IMG/VR virus record: IMGVR_UViG_3300020470_000900
Span: 1 to 58,980 of that record
Length of the DNA stretch: 58,980 nt
Reading direction: 5' to 3' (one strand)
Origin: a virus
In this document: positions 46,301-49,291 of the stretch, in pieces
Position numbering within the stretch: position 1 is the stretch's first letter
How the letters are laid out: each line of letters starts with the position of its first letter
The notes under the pieces: generated by a model
What the model was told of the DNA's origin: nothing
Seen by the model: the letters and a program-made list of their open reading frames with translations, nothing else
The model's database searches: none
Program-made: the position numbers and the translations under genes

Positions 46301-46665
46301 TATGAAATACCTGGACTTAAAGCAATATTAGGAGCATGACTTACAGATTCATAGTAAATTACTTCATCACCAATTAGAATAGATCCATCGTTCTCTAAAA
46401 ATGGGTCTACACTCTCTACTACTACTGTATCATTAGTTATTCCAAGGGGTTCTACTATCTTCGTTGCACCATCAAGTATTCCTATATCCAGTTTATCGAT
46501 ATCCAGATATTGTAAGAAATTGTTTAAAATATTTTGTCCTAGTCCAGTTTTCTCCTGCGATCTATAATAATATTCAATGAATTTATTAAAGAGAGGATAC
46601 TCATCCTCAACGAACGCTGGAGTCAGTGACTTAACTGACTGGGAGACTTTATTGATATTTGCCAT
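22318..46665 (-). CDS. 7: Giant gp7-type baseplate wedge initiator (8115 residues)
   Basis: One uninterrupted frame of 8115 codons between gp6 and a fibre gene, the place of T4 gene 7 (about 1032 residues). The N-terminus (SLTPAFVEDEYPLFNKFIEY, then YYRSQEKTGLGQNILNNFLQ) and the DFYASKGTSYSIAYLFKLLY segment near residue 700 are typical of cyanophage gp7-like wedge proteins. In order follow GSGY repeats (about 300-600 and 1120-1340), a YHYH domain (about 1420-1555), a beta-propeller-like region (about 1825-2210), a LamG-like domain (about 2210-2430), further Gly-rich repeats, a second LamG-like domain (about 4045-4250), 20 YPR modules (about 4300-6780) interleaved with helical Cys-anchored modules, a CBM-like domain (about 7140-7370) and a C-terminal FVNGILQPPG / SLNGVIQEPG repeat pair. 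It starts five bases after gp6. The N-terminal role in the wedge follows from homology; the domains beyond it probably project as fibre or adhesin. Confidence 0.85.
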   Translation of the reverse strand: MANINKVSQSVKSLTPAFVEDEYPLFNKFIEYYYRSQEKTGLGQNILNNFLQYLDIDKLDIGILDGATKIVEPLGITNDTVVVESVDPFLENDGSILIGDEVIYYESVSHAPNIALSPGISYEQVKLKWLGLASPLALFDGTTQKFSLTSQNNPVAPPSAQHLIVQSYGEVLIPNIDYTVEGTDIIFTTAPRQKLDADGADLTFITYLSGFVESNIVSIDNISNSFGEGKRQFTITRSGVSYEPVIDEYVLAIYDNKLLIPKVDFFIDGNQFIFKEAPLNGRFLSLYSVEAPIPSFGAGAVGYARIDDAGTLTGISTNTNGSNYRFEYPPKVSIKSENGSGAAATALVNGIKSVSLLDGGYGYSDTNPPLVDVQAPTKPGSTTASIRATVTNGAVSGLEVLNSGSGYTFTPRLSFRQPGGGKIAPPTISNGSVSGGITVLDGGIGYTTVPDIYIDEPTEEDGIKASLRAVLTDGRITSVEVLNAGQGYVGTPRVAVVDPTGAQILQTKVDGDGRVTDIELLNGGSGYQDVPSVYIVDERVDQLGNYAGGTGATAVASIFNGQIIDINITNFGSGYSATEPPTIFIQEPPSSEASATVGLNEVTGFTVNQNGTGYSKAKFEGCARAASGIKEYSEDGNAIFSDVTVAATAVTNTPVKCLDALFIKRLLDKYTEQFLPDVPSLDYSQIDVRTAIKTIKDFYASKGTSYSIAYLFKLLYGETVSISYPKDQIIKPSDATWSIDTILRATLVSGDSNNIKDALLIQDRDIADDNVQAASALVENFISIKTSELTIYELVLSEETINGTFTVPYKTKLAEPLNFTDGIITVDSTIGWPERNGEFLIGTGSDAELVQYKEKSLNQFIECTRSVNNIVEDWDSATEVTSNFRVYLNKGTPQEVVMNIVGIVDAQQTTLTDTGSYYLPGDKLTVSKLGGTGIGPELTTWLYNVKKLIDVDTVTYGGVNNQSATITCTNPHGLLVGDQVTIYGANPIIYNGTFLVTSRDSDLIFQYNLPQPATVIPQGNILVSVDLNKGKSINSAVNNAVSPYTTNIQNSFFNDNYVYVASTGIPNYEIGPFPGSALLPGNQRKLNRFPKVPTTISTKNAISSGPIGTWVNGVSIWSYKSTEAKTFGAVTDVSITNAGSGYDAASPPAITMTGGGGEGATASVVVNGSLSEITVTNGGSGYTSSPLVSIVGGGGSGAAATAIITKGSVSRILINSGGSGYTSQPLITIVGGGGNGAAGTASVRGPIQSIGITNGGVEYTSSPTVTLSSGKGAVAQAIVNDGRIISIAIISAGSGYTTAPEVTVQGEGFGAVARATIDTDGENAGRVTNIEIINKGINYVQGTTIINLTSVGQNATFTANVFQWNYNLQATSQFDTAKGSVFTGYNNEYGGEYAHLSNPQRMRYILGDNLYEEIGTGNILEQEEQLTHSPIIGWAFDGNPIYGPYGYNDPTDQSSAIVRLRTSYKLKDELVYDDTTNPNPNRTAGPLLTEEPAGNFVEDYEYSFGLGDLDQYNGRFCKTPDFPDGAYAYFVTIDATDAGSPLFPYVIGPSFNSVVDEWNLSANAIQQNIPTGVVRYRDPYENVDIDVERVPNASTAALTTEDGEILLFEVEDENRDGIIGPEETADPDQMFEESPLQLFDYFPKVKFDSKVDIEVETTTKFEDASVTGFTVENTGKNYQVDDRLIFDNTDTDGAGVSARISKIKGESVASYDFENISGANYGVLQTADPHNLIAGDVVYIDYTPIMQNTNKTFVVRQYKGIEEIIIDQRGSGYNTDIPPTITIDGDGTSGKLEAVVSTVGAIDQVNILNSGSGYTSNPRVILSHPQVFKKADYYISKLENQNYVKINDTYVSDNKEIFICGKTKDAVGNTVGFVAKLSATGVKEWENTLESTDGQYYTEFQKLYVDGLDVWVVGNNKPNSNLLNAYNPDVILAKYTQAENGLSAGLQFQKGYAGISGATRADHVSAIQKWSDTRFIIGGYTNTNSSNPYDAFLASIDSTGNFAIKRKLVSTSKSEKIVDMKVITTTEGATELYFIMEVGLNQSTTDVNLAFGKATLTTSAINIDFIKEYSTSIYSLVDGSLVFDEFNECYISASLRLKSDPTQKDSFWVCKVSRTGSIIWNYRYVAPGRDITMADRSSIDIFGDLNVAFSRDNSTTGVKTVDSVKIGYNGIIKNHTTNEFNQNRIEGITVHSVNTDNSGDVYLSGQTQWNRNEFIFDFAANEQTDLTGNYTLTSVGASNAITYDDNMAKIYGYQPAGSSSTWENSYLKVAGTDLGTTLANDWTLEFFIYKSGSQSQTLSQNVQTIMGIGGARDATGGLWLGYDNSSGELQMVITNQTTQLINGSGQSSTQTTMYADNSWQTIAVRKEGNVFKAYVNGIEVISGTLSNTSFATKDLYFGNQIGFGTGATDFNQNYQGQFFIDNIRLRNRAVPVTVPSDISSLPPVASFALDFAWTDTAWFTNNLTKYDYIDHNAWNLKVDKNADATRLGDKGVQTNTQLGFVRTAVTPVTGSSMTIGEADFALGDAGLQTLDFDDATITMTPGTETLTYTNDIWSSRTATVPSPGSQKLQVSAVVKDRYFFKVTNTVKIDNIQELTINQPFIFTTGAKLRLNNLSNGNFINSGYIIKSDIPNRKIYVAVQNNPWSNDLNTGILVSEQFDEQDTYGIVGPVPNDVNEMKAYTFAQVNNTTPGTFDIDMSTYDAPANIGGTNNLDDFARFKPFNVGDYSVRIDEIGGSSSFIVGSVVSLTSNDISFNANYNTCQITNLTGVTKITLISNLERILQITAVNNSDEVYVITGTSHYLSEGEIVYVDGNPSQTDSGLVYDEYDGAFAVDTVVSPLEFTYKLPQTAITAPATNAASVGIFVKSPTLKMYYGHQYIFDLSHSTLVGGNLSFAKDNLYKLEYSFNSIERIGTPGLTGQGEPNPSVKLKVDNDIVTNISYYFDPSRTGEDSPVISDSYLDVTDSPYTGTFTISSTSGQTITRGADVFKFPLLNEPEGIGDISRTSYTTSSLKAVGAIGDIRIINPGGFYTKLPIVTGIASTRKIERVQIVEPGTEYAVGTYNGVPIAGDGEGGFVQITVADGQDDEGITIPGQIQEVLVTSPGKGYTSASIDVEGVPGILGAGLTGSGADLQVVIPPFGTEASIFTKGDKVGKIKKLKNNNFGYDYPHDYTLRPEITFPLNAQLTSTSILKSITVTNPGSGYSLAPTVVITGGGGSGATAEATIKNGRLDIIEVKDPGAGYSSTPSVSLRSSFNYVVNLDLGLLQFAYPHGITNGAEISVAVTDTGDGADYPLSAGATGRLNPNTTYYAISGSANSLEDDQLKIAITPQNAELGDALSFVNAGDGRQSILTESFGGEATANVITSTFLEGELVYQGDSLETATAQGYVSTNSGWQIGPRILKIVDYDGVFSEGEQITGVISKSSGTISDLKFARGVLDIGSITKTTGQFIDDVGKPSEIIQKIQDSYYYQDFSYAVKSAVSISEWKEILIRNVHPASFKVFGELNLNEYGEIPNKDTFFELTKSVELAQEAIVPNIQNFALVDPIYTEFNNTEVLFRQKRLTSSENILTSVVQRVDDISDQFDGIKTSFPLTVNGGTVVANANQLMVVLNGVVQNPETAFTIQQDSIVFTEPPKPPASVKYASVTIEPIQGYEMIFNNPSGIYPGLGNEIKGSSSDARFTVLKVVGNVVTGYITDGSFVLGELCNVVATGFAGNLASVTPVGSIGLYTFGENITNLEGNTAKVEAVNLETGQEMPIAKLRYSIGPSTTVFEVVDPTADTDQPVPIGTFDANVNYQVGSEIFTLISTVDNAESTSLTVVRNVLGTTAQNQQDDTPLYSTKIEVTDKLTLSKTAGTYTSTPGLFDIQLNDVIYGAQSGVIARITSTSAYQDPVTQEFIGQVDISPGSSFFGLLFNRITSQTYPNVVLDDIASSAVSIVDATDNLTPYNGNFPANEQINNYIVPFNNLTGTLQLNENIRNYKIEYGNNTNEFVTGEEGKVRKMSFYDKEGNGFFSSGQVIRSRDTKAEVIGYNQARNTVYLGKIGRTKSNGEDYFDFTFAGNAQIDTAQKKYGAGSLELTAGTTDYIWCQTTSEIAFGTGDFTFEFYVRPDSSSLSGTIDIFDTRVSSANEVALRVYVESGQVRWNVNNADLVTSVGTSLTADTWAHVAYTRTGTSGKLYIDGVEVGTGTDATTYVAKPLFIGVGYAFSTGFIGHIDEVRISDNIRYSGAFTPLAGIFQGDDNTKMLLHFDGKDGQQWVQDWSGSESFTKGEYFNNDAIISTVRYVGNHTFVAGTSNAALTFNDGTVKDVTDATYNGETGVLVLTIGSHSFTTSNTVTIGTDKLPFTCDKDNHATEHRYPRPTDPAHGVALTIDSVTGTTITVNVGRAVSRGFVGNTNRYYNAATLIESNLDFIAEEAVYLLEQKFPDFTVINGSVNCQDDVKDICRSIASDLRNGSNEKIWTAASYYVDREDVNNVKLLNVENEIVETVWTYGKLNQILRYIITNDAWDVQGHHGHKQKFDTSITESSGNAATKFTPSGAEYNAATGELKILKASHGLFSETSLSINGGGYNPVTGMLTCTTASAHNLTAGSKLQIEDESLTFTCTMDQNRSEHKYPRASDHASQGWLDVVIVDSTTFQVDVGKTPDVIFNPTAATYSGSTGLLKMTIGEHRLRAGTNIKVATGSLPFRCTMDGLQSVKKYPRENDFIYQDSVPILYEGTTHTANSASYTPESGLLTITVFNHGFAYGDKVRIADESLTFECLLDNNITQHRYPRSTDPASGRLHKIVNVTTNTFDVNVGISTDLSLHTFKSADPNGIIHKDNTITLDVGKTHNIAYDVSSASYTPVTGALTITSSAPGSPGLGGHPNLMVGDSIRLRDGAFLFSCNMDGQATDHAYPRLTDPARGTAVDVIDISEIDKTATDASYNPLTGMMTVTIGSLLNPPSTRNCTGAAYDPATGMLTITSSAHQVYNGNLVRLNDGAFIFRCGLDDETTDHFYPRPGDPARDQWLPAQNRTENTFDLFIGKSQDLSEHTCVGVTANPCMKVAGELVRFEEGAITFSCTKDGNATNHAYPRKTDPVFRRGWSVVEASTNTTFDVFVGRTLFGAYTHTFVSGTSNGVKVHNNSFTVNVGKSKFSAYTPSAATYVPETGIMDLTVGNHWIKDATTHTATDVNYIASTGVMTITIPNHGFMIGDKIKVADNAISLTCSLDQHGSEHTYPRSTDPKSGEWMLISNVTDNTFDVNVGTSPQLDFDVSNATYDPVSGDLVLTIGTHSLSVGTSIRLKDNSITFVCDYGGDGFSTQKSYPRSYGANTSDNQDYAYNTALNIIAKDATTITVNVNESPNTAISHAGTHNYHSSLSGAVITGGDYTHNFVSCVQNGITRAGDSVYIEQDSLTFRCDLDGQTTDKTYPRASGSNAPGGADYAYNTATYVQEVKTTSHTPTDADYNPTTGMMTITLAGHGLSAPTTKTAESGTTFNPATGELFVVSANHGFVTGDMVKIADNSLVFTCAEDGNSTNHSYPRPSDFASGRFFPILRTSANDFSMTVGNAFGDQPISNNTTHVWVSAVANGLVKANDKVRLDENAVTFTCAKDGDATNHSYPRRTDPSYFEWLPLDNVQTDTFDVFIGKSSDTSTHTFVNFVANSMKRPTGVITVDVGISSNTSTHVFQSASADAIKCGGQYTHVWKGGLTVDKAFTVGGDYTHEFVPGGEKFTVTAAAFTPGTGSMTVTVPNHGFENGDMVKFDDGSITFRCLQDNYQTDHTYPRSSDPASGTYLEVSSVTKDTFVVNVGTSSNTTTHQFQSAVTNGLTRAVIRTGGAYTHTLTGAKAGCFKKKGRAIAIDDHGLTMTCEYDDRGSNHKYPRTTDPSSKQVLPITKFDTNSFTVNVGPTSFNKNYKPYNPTSATYDTSNGNLQIDLLAHDITTDDFVIIEDESIRFTCTMDNNQSIKSYPRPGHDVRTSGKELPVIATDATSITVNVGTPGTNQTFTPSAATYDASTGDMTLTIGQHGMRKGSSIVIQNNTLQFTCDMDGNTATKTYPRATDPYGSEKSIPVTDVYYNSGTASNAVFTPASGLMVITLAAHGLNNGDYIQLVDESLTFKCNLDGYTTEHKYPRPTDPVSGRWLAISNKTNDTFEVNVGISSDTSTHAFLSAATNGVRAQNGMIKVNVGKSPIKGYNPSLAAGSTTAYDPTTGMLTIDIGAHELSVGDGIKIAKQSFGFICAQDGGSTIHYYPRTSDWGYNKSHPITATTSTSVTVNISNGAISNTTEHAFYTVYDKYTPTGITYSGWTGIMTVTTNVVHNMDAGEYVKFDDNSLTFTCTKDGNATEHRYPRATDPASGKWLKVLSTGLTAYTFQVQVLDVTPSTNVTTHTFVAGKTYATNCIKRAAVVTGGDYAHTFTGNASNNNVSYQPASAHTFSSADPGAVKKLLTKHSFVSAETDCVTVMDYSVGDCVDVQATIENLIDIVTDTLEDANSPSPIDHLGSVSKLSSDPDNEFLGGRVYAYLEETFPVSLHNSTDDIIYANQIGADSKYRFQDAADLIEANAGPIVDKASYDMLNLYPDLLLDMPRNADGSGNGTLQCKTDLALILTEFIKDLRQGGNFNTVNVARRYLGANDVILHIRLQLFQSAYAHLRLAHYMKQAITGNLTYDNTDKIIVGDWGITQSTATQFTATGAVYSPTSGNLEITIGSHSLIVGRYIQIADGSLTFSCDPGTGTANGTYPRPTGVAGTPDGKDYASGRNLKILAVTATTVTVNVNKEPDYPISNTAAHTFVSATANGITAPGDCIDVQEAIDELVATANDIIAPTNSDFAISADRLYFNRKAIADEITTLVSNEFQFQLAEGGPYYNAFLYPEPGGVQTCQRDISLIMLGIISDLQTGGNNSTIAAMENYLSTTMQINYIEDELLATTYAIEQMKWLGEHAILNRLYTKDSNEVPPAYNFNYTTIEAYRDLLSPIDMSPVVTRFKELVDIALNILAPGKLAMRGAAKNLLFNQSYYKEEITTLVSQQFGASVWQYDDWLNTIVTNLVHDLITTDITDTGVAHNIEIENVTGAFEVGEMIFSQRAGGGSAVVLEYKSEGSFLVVGKWYGAPWEANDRLEGTRSGVVANVKVGGVGYPYTWFNKPANVRTIAFAKNIQSNIQGQVSAPNLFSNPEQIRLDWLPGYIVISDDFAQAPDGTQTAEKLIAYQSNGYHYTSRNYSLTSYDTWDDGTIKFDDTNNSFDEGGAASDDDNQQYTFSVFFKGDEFNKVRFGLVMDAGTVGQQDVFFDLDLATGTAGTLFQPQGGISGDAYGSVPYGNGWYRAYITTTISFGFSELRAQFLMYDTTNSLSYLGDGASGMYMWGAKLSVGTIDPYTSQLGEIFYADTEYNVKTYALGALETYASEAISNKLVSPSPAASYIKYFDANSSAYYNDKSVTRCIRSNLDILKGQLGLDTFYTNITVNNGISMPTYTYGTREVPIGLGGGLNDSDYLYGFNSGAYAELETMTVNEGEIVNIYQRLRFDAVITDGPFWIGETIRKVSDNAVNGTVHGLWEDENYRYVDVIMNAGTFAALDIVESDRAQLPPTGQISVITDRIQIIDLKGTFEASVPFKAYTSGATATPTDFIRTEAAVLDNTGGTLTVDTETLLGSFETTSVVYPEVSRQYIEVSKFDGFDISVGDRIASAGYTRLGISIISGLNEFTVGQRLYKVVGGIQDFDNYAIISEVDLDNNFLYVADFQGTPLTNGDLVGDYGIGNNFPVGYASVTTRVVTPGAGSALIQDIRDSGTLKRVYLSDIKGTFVTKDAIISADNYKAIVVNKVPLLARVKRAFKGFDGVQTTFKLSTGNGTQYLPDPAGHLLVFVNGILQPPGASAAYTAFSDSIQFTEPPDLGASFTGFYVGKLRQLDDISFEFDSLRQSFNLKRNDVFYSLTLTDGVQSTTIRPENNIIVSLNGVIQEPGVGFELVGSRIIFSEIPRVGSTFVGFSYVGSEADVDAAEVIPPIEPGDFIDIQGETSDREVAVIESSNSLITFDYLGSVFGQNAQAQANLTSGFINSVQVTSGGSGYTSRPNVRVDSISGFEGDINALVGVGGVVINNQGTGYKNPNIEVETTVPDDWTAPDLSLYGEELVDPEILT
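22330..23240 (-). other. gp7 C-terminal NG-x-x-Q-x-P fibre repeats and last GSGY unit
   Basis: Two consecutive units follow the pattern FDG/FDS ... F.L ... LLVFVNGILQPPG / IIVSLNGVIQEPG ... I.F.E.P..G..F.GF. A third copy lies near 35990-35750 (FDGIKTSFPL, VVLNGVVQNP). This unit type is common in phage tail fibres. A GSGYTSRPNVRVDS unit closes the protein. Confidence 0.65.
24560..25250 (-). other. Carbohydrate-binding-module-like (jelly-roll) domain in gp7
   Basis: APDGTQTAEKLIA, YTFSVFFKGDEFNKVRFGL, GNGWYRAYITTTISFG and MYMWGAKLSVGTIDPY are the ordered strands of the CBM-like domain often found in cyanophage fibres. A glycan-binding role is inferred from the fold type. Confidence 0.6.
25690..27070 (-). 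repeat. Helical Cys-anchored modules in gp7 (two copies here, one near 33150-33470)
   Basis: Modules read C-[QK]-x-D-[IVL]...I...I.DL..G.N..T with the cores CQDDVKDICRSIASDLRNG (33370-33310), CKTDLALILTEFIKDLRQGG (about 26930) and CQRDISLIMLGIISDLQTGG (about 26080). Each is followed by a second helix. A shortened relative (CIRSNLDILKGQLG) lies near 24400. They separate or flank the beta-rich YPR modules. Confidence 0.65.
26320..33770 (-). repeat. Array of 20 C...D...H-x-YPR protein modules in gp7
   Basis: I count 20 modules of about 90-130 residues with the core [LI]-x-F-x-C-x-x-D-x-x-x-x-x-H-x-Y-P-R-x-x-D-P. The core is preceded by Y.P..G.LTITI..HGL..GD.I.I.D.S and usually followed by T.DTFDVNVG.S...STHTFVSA..NGI. 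Nineteen run from about 33770 to 27480 and the last lies at about 26670-26320. The Cys and YPR are present in all 20; the His is replaced by Lys or Gly in a minority. Copies are clearly diverged at DNA level. Confidence 0.85.
33920..34530 (-). other. LamG/concanavalin-like domain 2 in gp7
   Basis: FTFEFYVRPDSSSLSGTIDI, WAHVAYTRTGTSGKLYIDGV and FIGHIDEVRISDNIRYSG are typical of LamG-type domains, and MLLHFDG closes it. A glycan- or ligand-binding role is inferred. Confidence 0.75.
39380..40030 (-). other. LamG/concanavalin-like domain 1 in gp7
   Basis: WTLEFFIYKSG, WQTIAVRKEGNVFKAYVNGI and QFFIDNIRLRN follow the strand order of a LamG-type domain. It directly follows the propeller-like stretch. 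Confidence 0.7.
40040..41190 (-). other. Beta-propeller-like region in gp7
   Basis: Repeated blade-like units: NKEIFICGKTKDAVGNTVGF with VAKLSATGVKEWENTLES; LDVWVVGNNKP with DVILAKYTQ; RFIIGGYTNTN with AFLASIDSTGNF; ECYISASLRLK with WVCKVSRTGSIIWNYRY; and GDVYLSGQTQW. The x-Y-x-x-G...A.L...G...W pattern resembles bacterial SBBP-type propeller blades. About five to six blades; fold is inferred. Confidence 0.55.
42010..42400 (-). other. YHYH-type domain in gp7
   Basis: GWAFDGNPIYGPYGYNDP, RLRTSYKL, DQYNGRFCKTPDFPDGAYAY and FPYVIGPSFN match the YHYH-type domain of the 1384-residue protein. Here it is contiguous, without the cupredoxin insert. Confidence 0.7.
42620..43290 (-). repeat. GSGY...P...GGGGSGA repeat cluster B in gp7
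   Basis: Five to six tandem units of about 30-35 residues: I.V...GSGYTSSPLVSIVGGG, GSGAAATAII, then the next. The high identity between neighbours suggests recent tandem duplication or gene conversion. Confidence 0.8.
44880..45750 (-). repeat. GSGY-type repeat cluster A in gp7
   Basis: About eight diverged units of about 35 residues (GSNYRFEYPPKVSIKSENGS, GYGYSDTNPPLVDVQAP, GSGYTFTPRLSFRQPGGG, GIGYTTVPDIYIDEP, GQGYVGTPRVAVVDP, GSGYQDVPSVYIVDE, GSGYSATEPPTIFIQEP). They form an elongated beta-rich segment just after the conserved gp7 N-terminus. Confidence 0.8.
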
Positions 46666-46670
46666 CTAAG

Positions 46671-48701
46671 TTAGAAACAACTAGAAGTGAGAGAACCTGT
46701 ATTATTAATTGAAGTAACTTCAACTAGAGTTGGTGCTTGGTTAAACACCTTTGGTGTCAAACTATTTAGAGGTACAGTAGGAGGTGGTGTTGTACCAACT
46801 GGAGCTACTGTGACTTCAGGATTAATGACATTGATTATTGTTCCAGGAGTTGATGCTGGAATAGTAGAACTGTTAGAAGGTATAAACAGAGTTGGTAATT
46901 GAAGATCTGTTGGTAATAAAGATGTGTCAATCACACTACCTGTGCCAGTAACAGCATCAGAAAGATTTAAATTGGTAGTTGCTGGAACATTATCCCCAGC
47001 TCCTACTATATTAATTGGTCCTATGCAAATATCACCAGTTTCATAATTTATAGAACCTGCGGAAGTATTGGTGTATACCTTCTTATTTCCAGTATTATAG
47101 AAGGTTCTCAACTTACCAAAACCATCGTCTTCAAACTGTTGATCAACACCAGGTCTATCTGCTGTTCTGAAATTACCAGATAGTATTACTGGTTCTTTCT
47201 TACAACCAGTAGTATCACTATCAACGTTACTTGGAGCACTATCATATAGGGATGAACCTGTTGATATACAATAAGTATTAGTTTGATTTGTTTGAGGTTT
47301 AATATACTTCAAAAGTGATGTTTGTACAGAAACATCACTAATTGCCTTATTGGATAAGGTAATTGCTTTTTGGAACTGCTGATTTCTAAATGTTGAGTTG
47401 AAGTTATTAATTTGAGTTTGAGTTGCCCAATCATTAACAGAACTCTGTATATTAGTCTTAATTTCAGATGTATTGTTAGTTACTCCAGTGTCATATAAAG
47501 CAAATACTTTAGGATAGACATAAAGTTCATCTGGGTCAATAACTACAGGGTCAATAGATGCCATTGCATAACTTCTAAGATCTGAAGCAATAGTCTTCTT
47601 AGTAGCATCATTTAGAGATGAACCTGTTTTAGTCTTAATTGCAATATAAACCTTACCGTAAATTGGTGGATTTAATGAGTCACCACCATAAGCAATAACA
47701 GAATCTGCATTAGAATATATTTTCTTAGTAATTACAGCATAATCTTGTGCTGTAACTGCTCTATATTGAGAAGAGTAATATCTGGGAGCCATATACTTGA
47801 TAGACTCTACAGTCTCAGAAGGAGAACCTTGTTGTGATTTTTCTTTTGTTGTTAAAGTAACATCACCACTTGAAGGTTTAATTCCAAGACTATCTTCTAG
47901 ATCTCCAATAAATGTAAATTTCTGAACTTCATTTGCTTCTTGACCAGAAGTAACTAAGTACTCTAAATTAATTATTTCACCGTCTTTAAGTTTTCTACCA
48001 ACACTGTCATCACCAAACCTTATTTCGTATCTTTGATCTTCTCCTTCAGCAATAAAGTAAACCCTAGTTGTAGCAGTCAAATTAGTAACTGTATCAACTA
48101 AATTATACAAATCTGATGTAGTAGATGCTTCGTTTGGTTTAACAGTAACTGTTAAAGTGTCTATATCTGCATCTTCAGCAGGAACTATGTAATTTTGACT
48201 CTCAAAACTACTTACAGTATATGAAAAATCTACAATAGATCCTTCACGAATCATTAGATTATCAAATATTGCAATACCAGTGGTCGTATTAACCTCTACA
48301 GTAGTATCAGAAAGGACATTCCATATAAAGTTACCTCCACTTGCTACAGGCCCCTTAGAAAGCGTTAAACTACTAGGATATGCACCATTTGTTTGTGAAG
48401 TTTGTACCTCTAAATGTAAACATGCCTTAGAACATGTAATTGACCTTGGTACATAATTTAAAAGCTTTGCTATATTAACAATATTATCTCTTAATGTCGC
48501 AGAAGGAAGAAATGCTTCATTCATTGACATGTTAGCATTAAATGCACTATAATAAGTGTTATATGCTAAAGTATCAATAAGATAGGATAATCCTGACCCC
48601 TCAAAATCATAATCTGAAAACTCATTTCTAGTTCTCAGATAAGTTTTGATAGATGATTTAATATCCTCAAAATCTAATGCTGTCAGATTATTCGGTTGCA
48701 T
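46671..48701 (-). CDS. 6: Baseplate wedge protein gp6 homologue
   Basis: A 676-residue protein, close to T4 gp6 (660). The N-terminus (FEDIKSSIKTYLRTRNEFSD, then YDFEGSGLSYLIDTLAYNTY and NANMSMNEAFLPSATLRDNI) is the classic gp6/baseplate J-like wedge start. RYYSSQYRAVTAQDY and VYIAIKTKTG are in the expected middle. In T4, gp6 dimers link neighbouring wedges into the inner ring of the baseplate. The gene begins with a one-base TAATG-type overlap with gp25 and ends five bases before gp7, matching the conserved 25-6-7-8 order except for the two fibre-like genes inserted before gp8. Confidence 0.92.
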   Translation of the reverse strand: MQPNNLTALDFEDIKSSIKTYLRTRNEFSDYDFEGSGLSYLIDTLAYNTYYSAFNANMSMNEAFLPSATLRDNIVNIAKLLNYVPRSITCSKACLHLEVQTSQTNGAYPSSLTLSKGPVASGGNFIWNVLSDTTVEVNTTTGIAIFDNLMIREGSIVDFSYTVSSFESQNYIVPAEDADIDTLTVTVKPNEASTTSDLYNLVDTVTNLTATTRVYFIAEGEDQRYEIRFGDDSVGRKLKDGEIINLEYLVTSGQEANEVQKFTFIGDLEDSLGIKPSSGDVTLTTKEKSQQGSPSETVESIKYMAPRYYSSQYRAVTAQDYAVITKKIYSNADSVIAYGGDSLNPPIYGKVYIAIKTKTGSSLNDATKKTIASDLRSYAMASIDPVVIDPDELYVYPKVFALYDTGVTNNTSEIKTNIQSSVNDWATQTQINNFNSTFRNQQFQKAITLSNKAISDVSVQTSLLKYIKPQTNQTNTYCISTGSSLYDSAPSNVDSDTTGCKKEPVILSGNFRTADRPGVDQQFEDDGFGKLRTFYNTGNKKVYTNTSAGSINYETGDICIGPINIVGAGDNVPATTNLNLSDAVTGTGSVIDTSLLPTDLQLPTLFIPSNSSTIPASTPGTIINVINPEVTVAPVGTTPPPTVPLNSLTPKVFNQAPTLVEVTSINNTGSLTSSCF

Positions 48702-49120
48702 TATCCAGCTCTTTGTAAAACAAATTTAACTTCTTCAACAATAGGTATACCTACAATTTGATATGTTATAGTTACTGCTAGTTTATTATTTCCTGAAAAA
48801 GGAACAGCATTAACTTCTCTAAGTTGTACTCTACTTTCATGTTGATTAATGGTATTTATTATCTCACTCTTAATTGCGTCTACACTAAACGCATCTAGAG
48901 GTTCAAATAACATAGCATATACTTGGCAACCTATAGTAGGTTGAAATAATTTCTCACCAGGTGATGTCATTACCAAATTCCTGATAGACTGTTTTATGGC
49001 ATTATCATCTTTGACGGCAGATACATCGTCAGTAAATGGATTTTTGCCAAAAGCCATACCAATATCTTTAAATGACCTAGACTTTGCTAGATCTTTACTA
49101 CTAATCGGTTTCAGTGCCAT
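48701..49120 (-). CDS. 25: Baseplate wedge protein gp25 homologue
   Basis: A 139-residue protein (T4 gp25 132). FAFGKNP-like N-terminus (IGMAFGKNPFTDDVSAVKD), AIKQSIRNLVMTSPGEKLFQ and PTIGCQVYAMLFEP are hallmark segments of the gp25/lysozyme-like (GPW_gp25) wedge family shared with R-type pyocins and type VI secretion. It is a core wedge component next to gp6. The 5' end overlaps the 52-residue gene by 20 bases. Transcription is probably from the late promoter at 49282. Confidence 0.93.
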   Translation of the reverse strand: MALKPISSKDLAKSRSFKDIGMAFGKNPFTDDVSAVKDDNAIKQSIRNLVMTSPGEKLFQPTIGCQVYAMLFEPLDAFSVDAIKSEIINTINQHESRVQLREVNAVPFSGNNKLAVTITYQIVGIPIVEEVKFVLQRAG

Positions 49121-49259
49121 TATCTTTAGGTGACTTATTATTAATATCTCTTCGCATCAATTTATCACTTCTGGGGTCTGTAATCAAATATTTACAGTAC
49201 TCCCACCCATTCTTTTTAAACTCATCGCTCATATCAACTGGTCTATTAGCAACAGACAT
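49101..49259 (-). CDS. Conserved 52-residue cyanophage-type protein
   Basis: An ATG at 49257-49259 opens a 52-residue frame: it begins MSVANRPVDMSDEFKKNGWE, contains YCKYLITDPRSDKLMRRDI and ends with TETD and a TAG at 49101. It is short and charged, with a Trp-Glu-Tyr-Cys core. It lies just downstream of the late promoter and overlaps gp25 by 20 bases, which suggests translational coupling. I remember similar short proteins preceding gp25 in cyanophages, but function is unknown. Confidence 0.75.
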   Translation of the reverse strand: MSVANRPVDMSDEFKKNGWEYCKYLITDPRSDKLMRRDINNKSPKDNGTETD

Positions 49260-49281
49260 AATATTAGGAGATATCCTTTAT

Positions 49282-49289
49282 TATTTATC
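49282..49289 (-). promoter_or_regulatory. T4-type late promoter (GATAAATA) for the gp25-gp6-gp7 unit
   Basis: GATAAATA on the minus strand sits in the gap between the 2OG oxygenase stop (49292) and the 52-residue gene start (49259), 22 bases upstream. This is the correct place to separate the enzyme cassette from the wedge operon. Confidence 0.65.
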
Positions 49290-49291
49290 GT

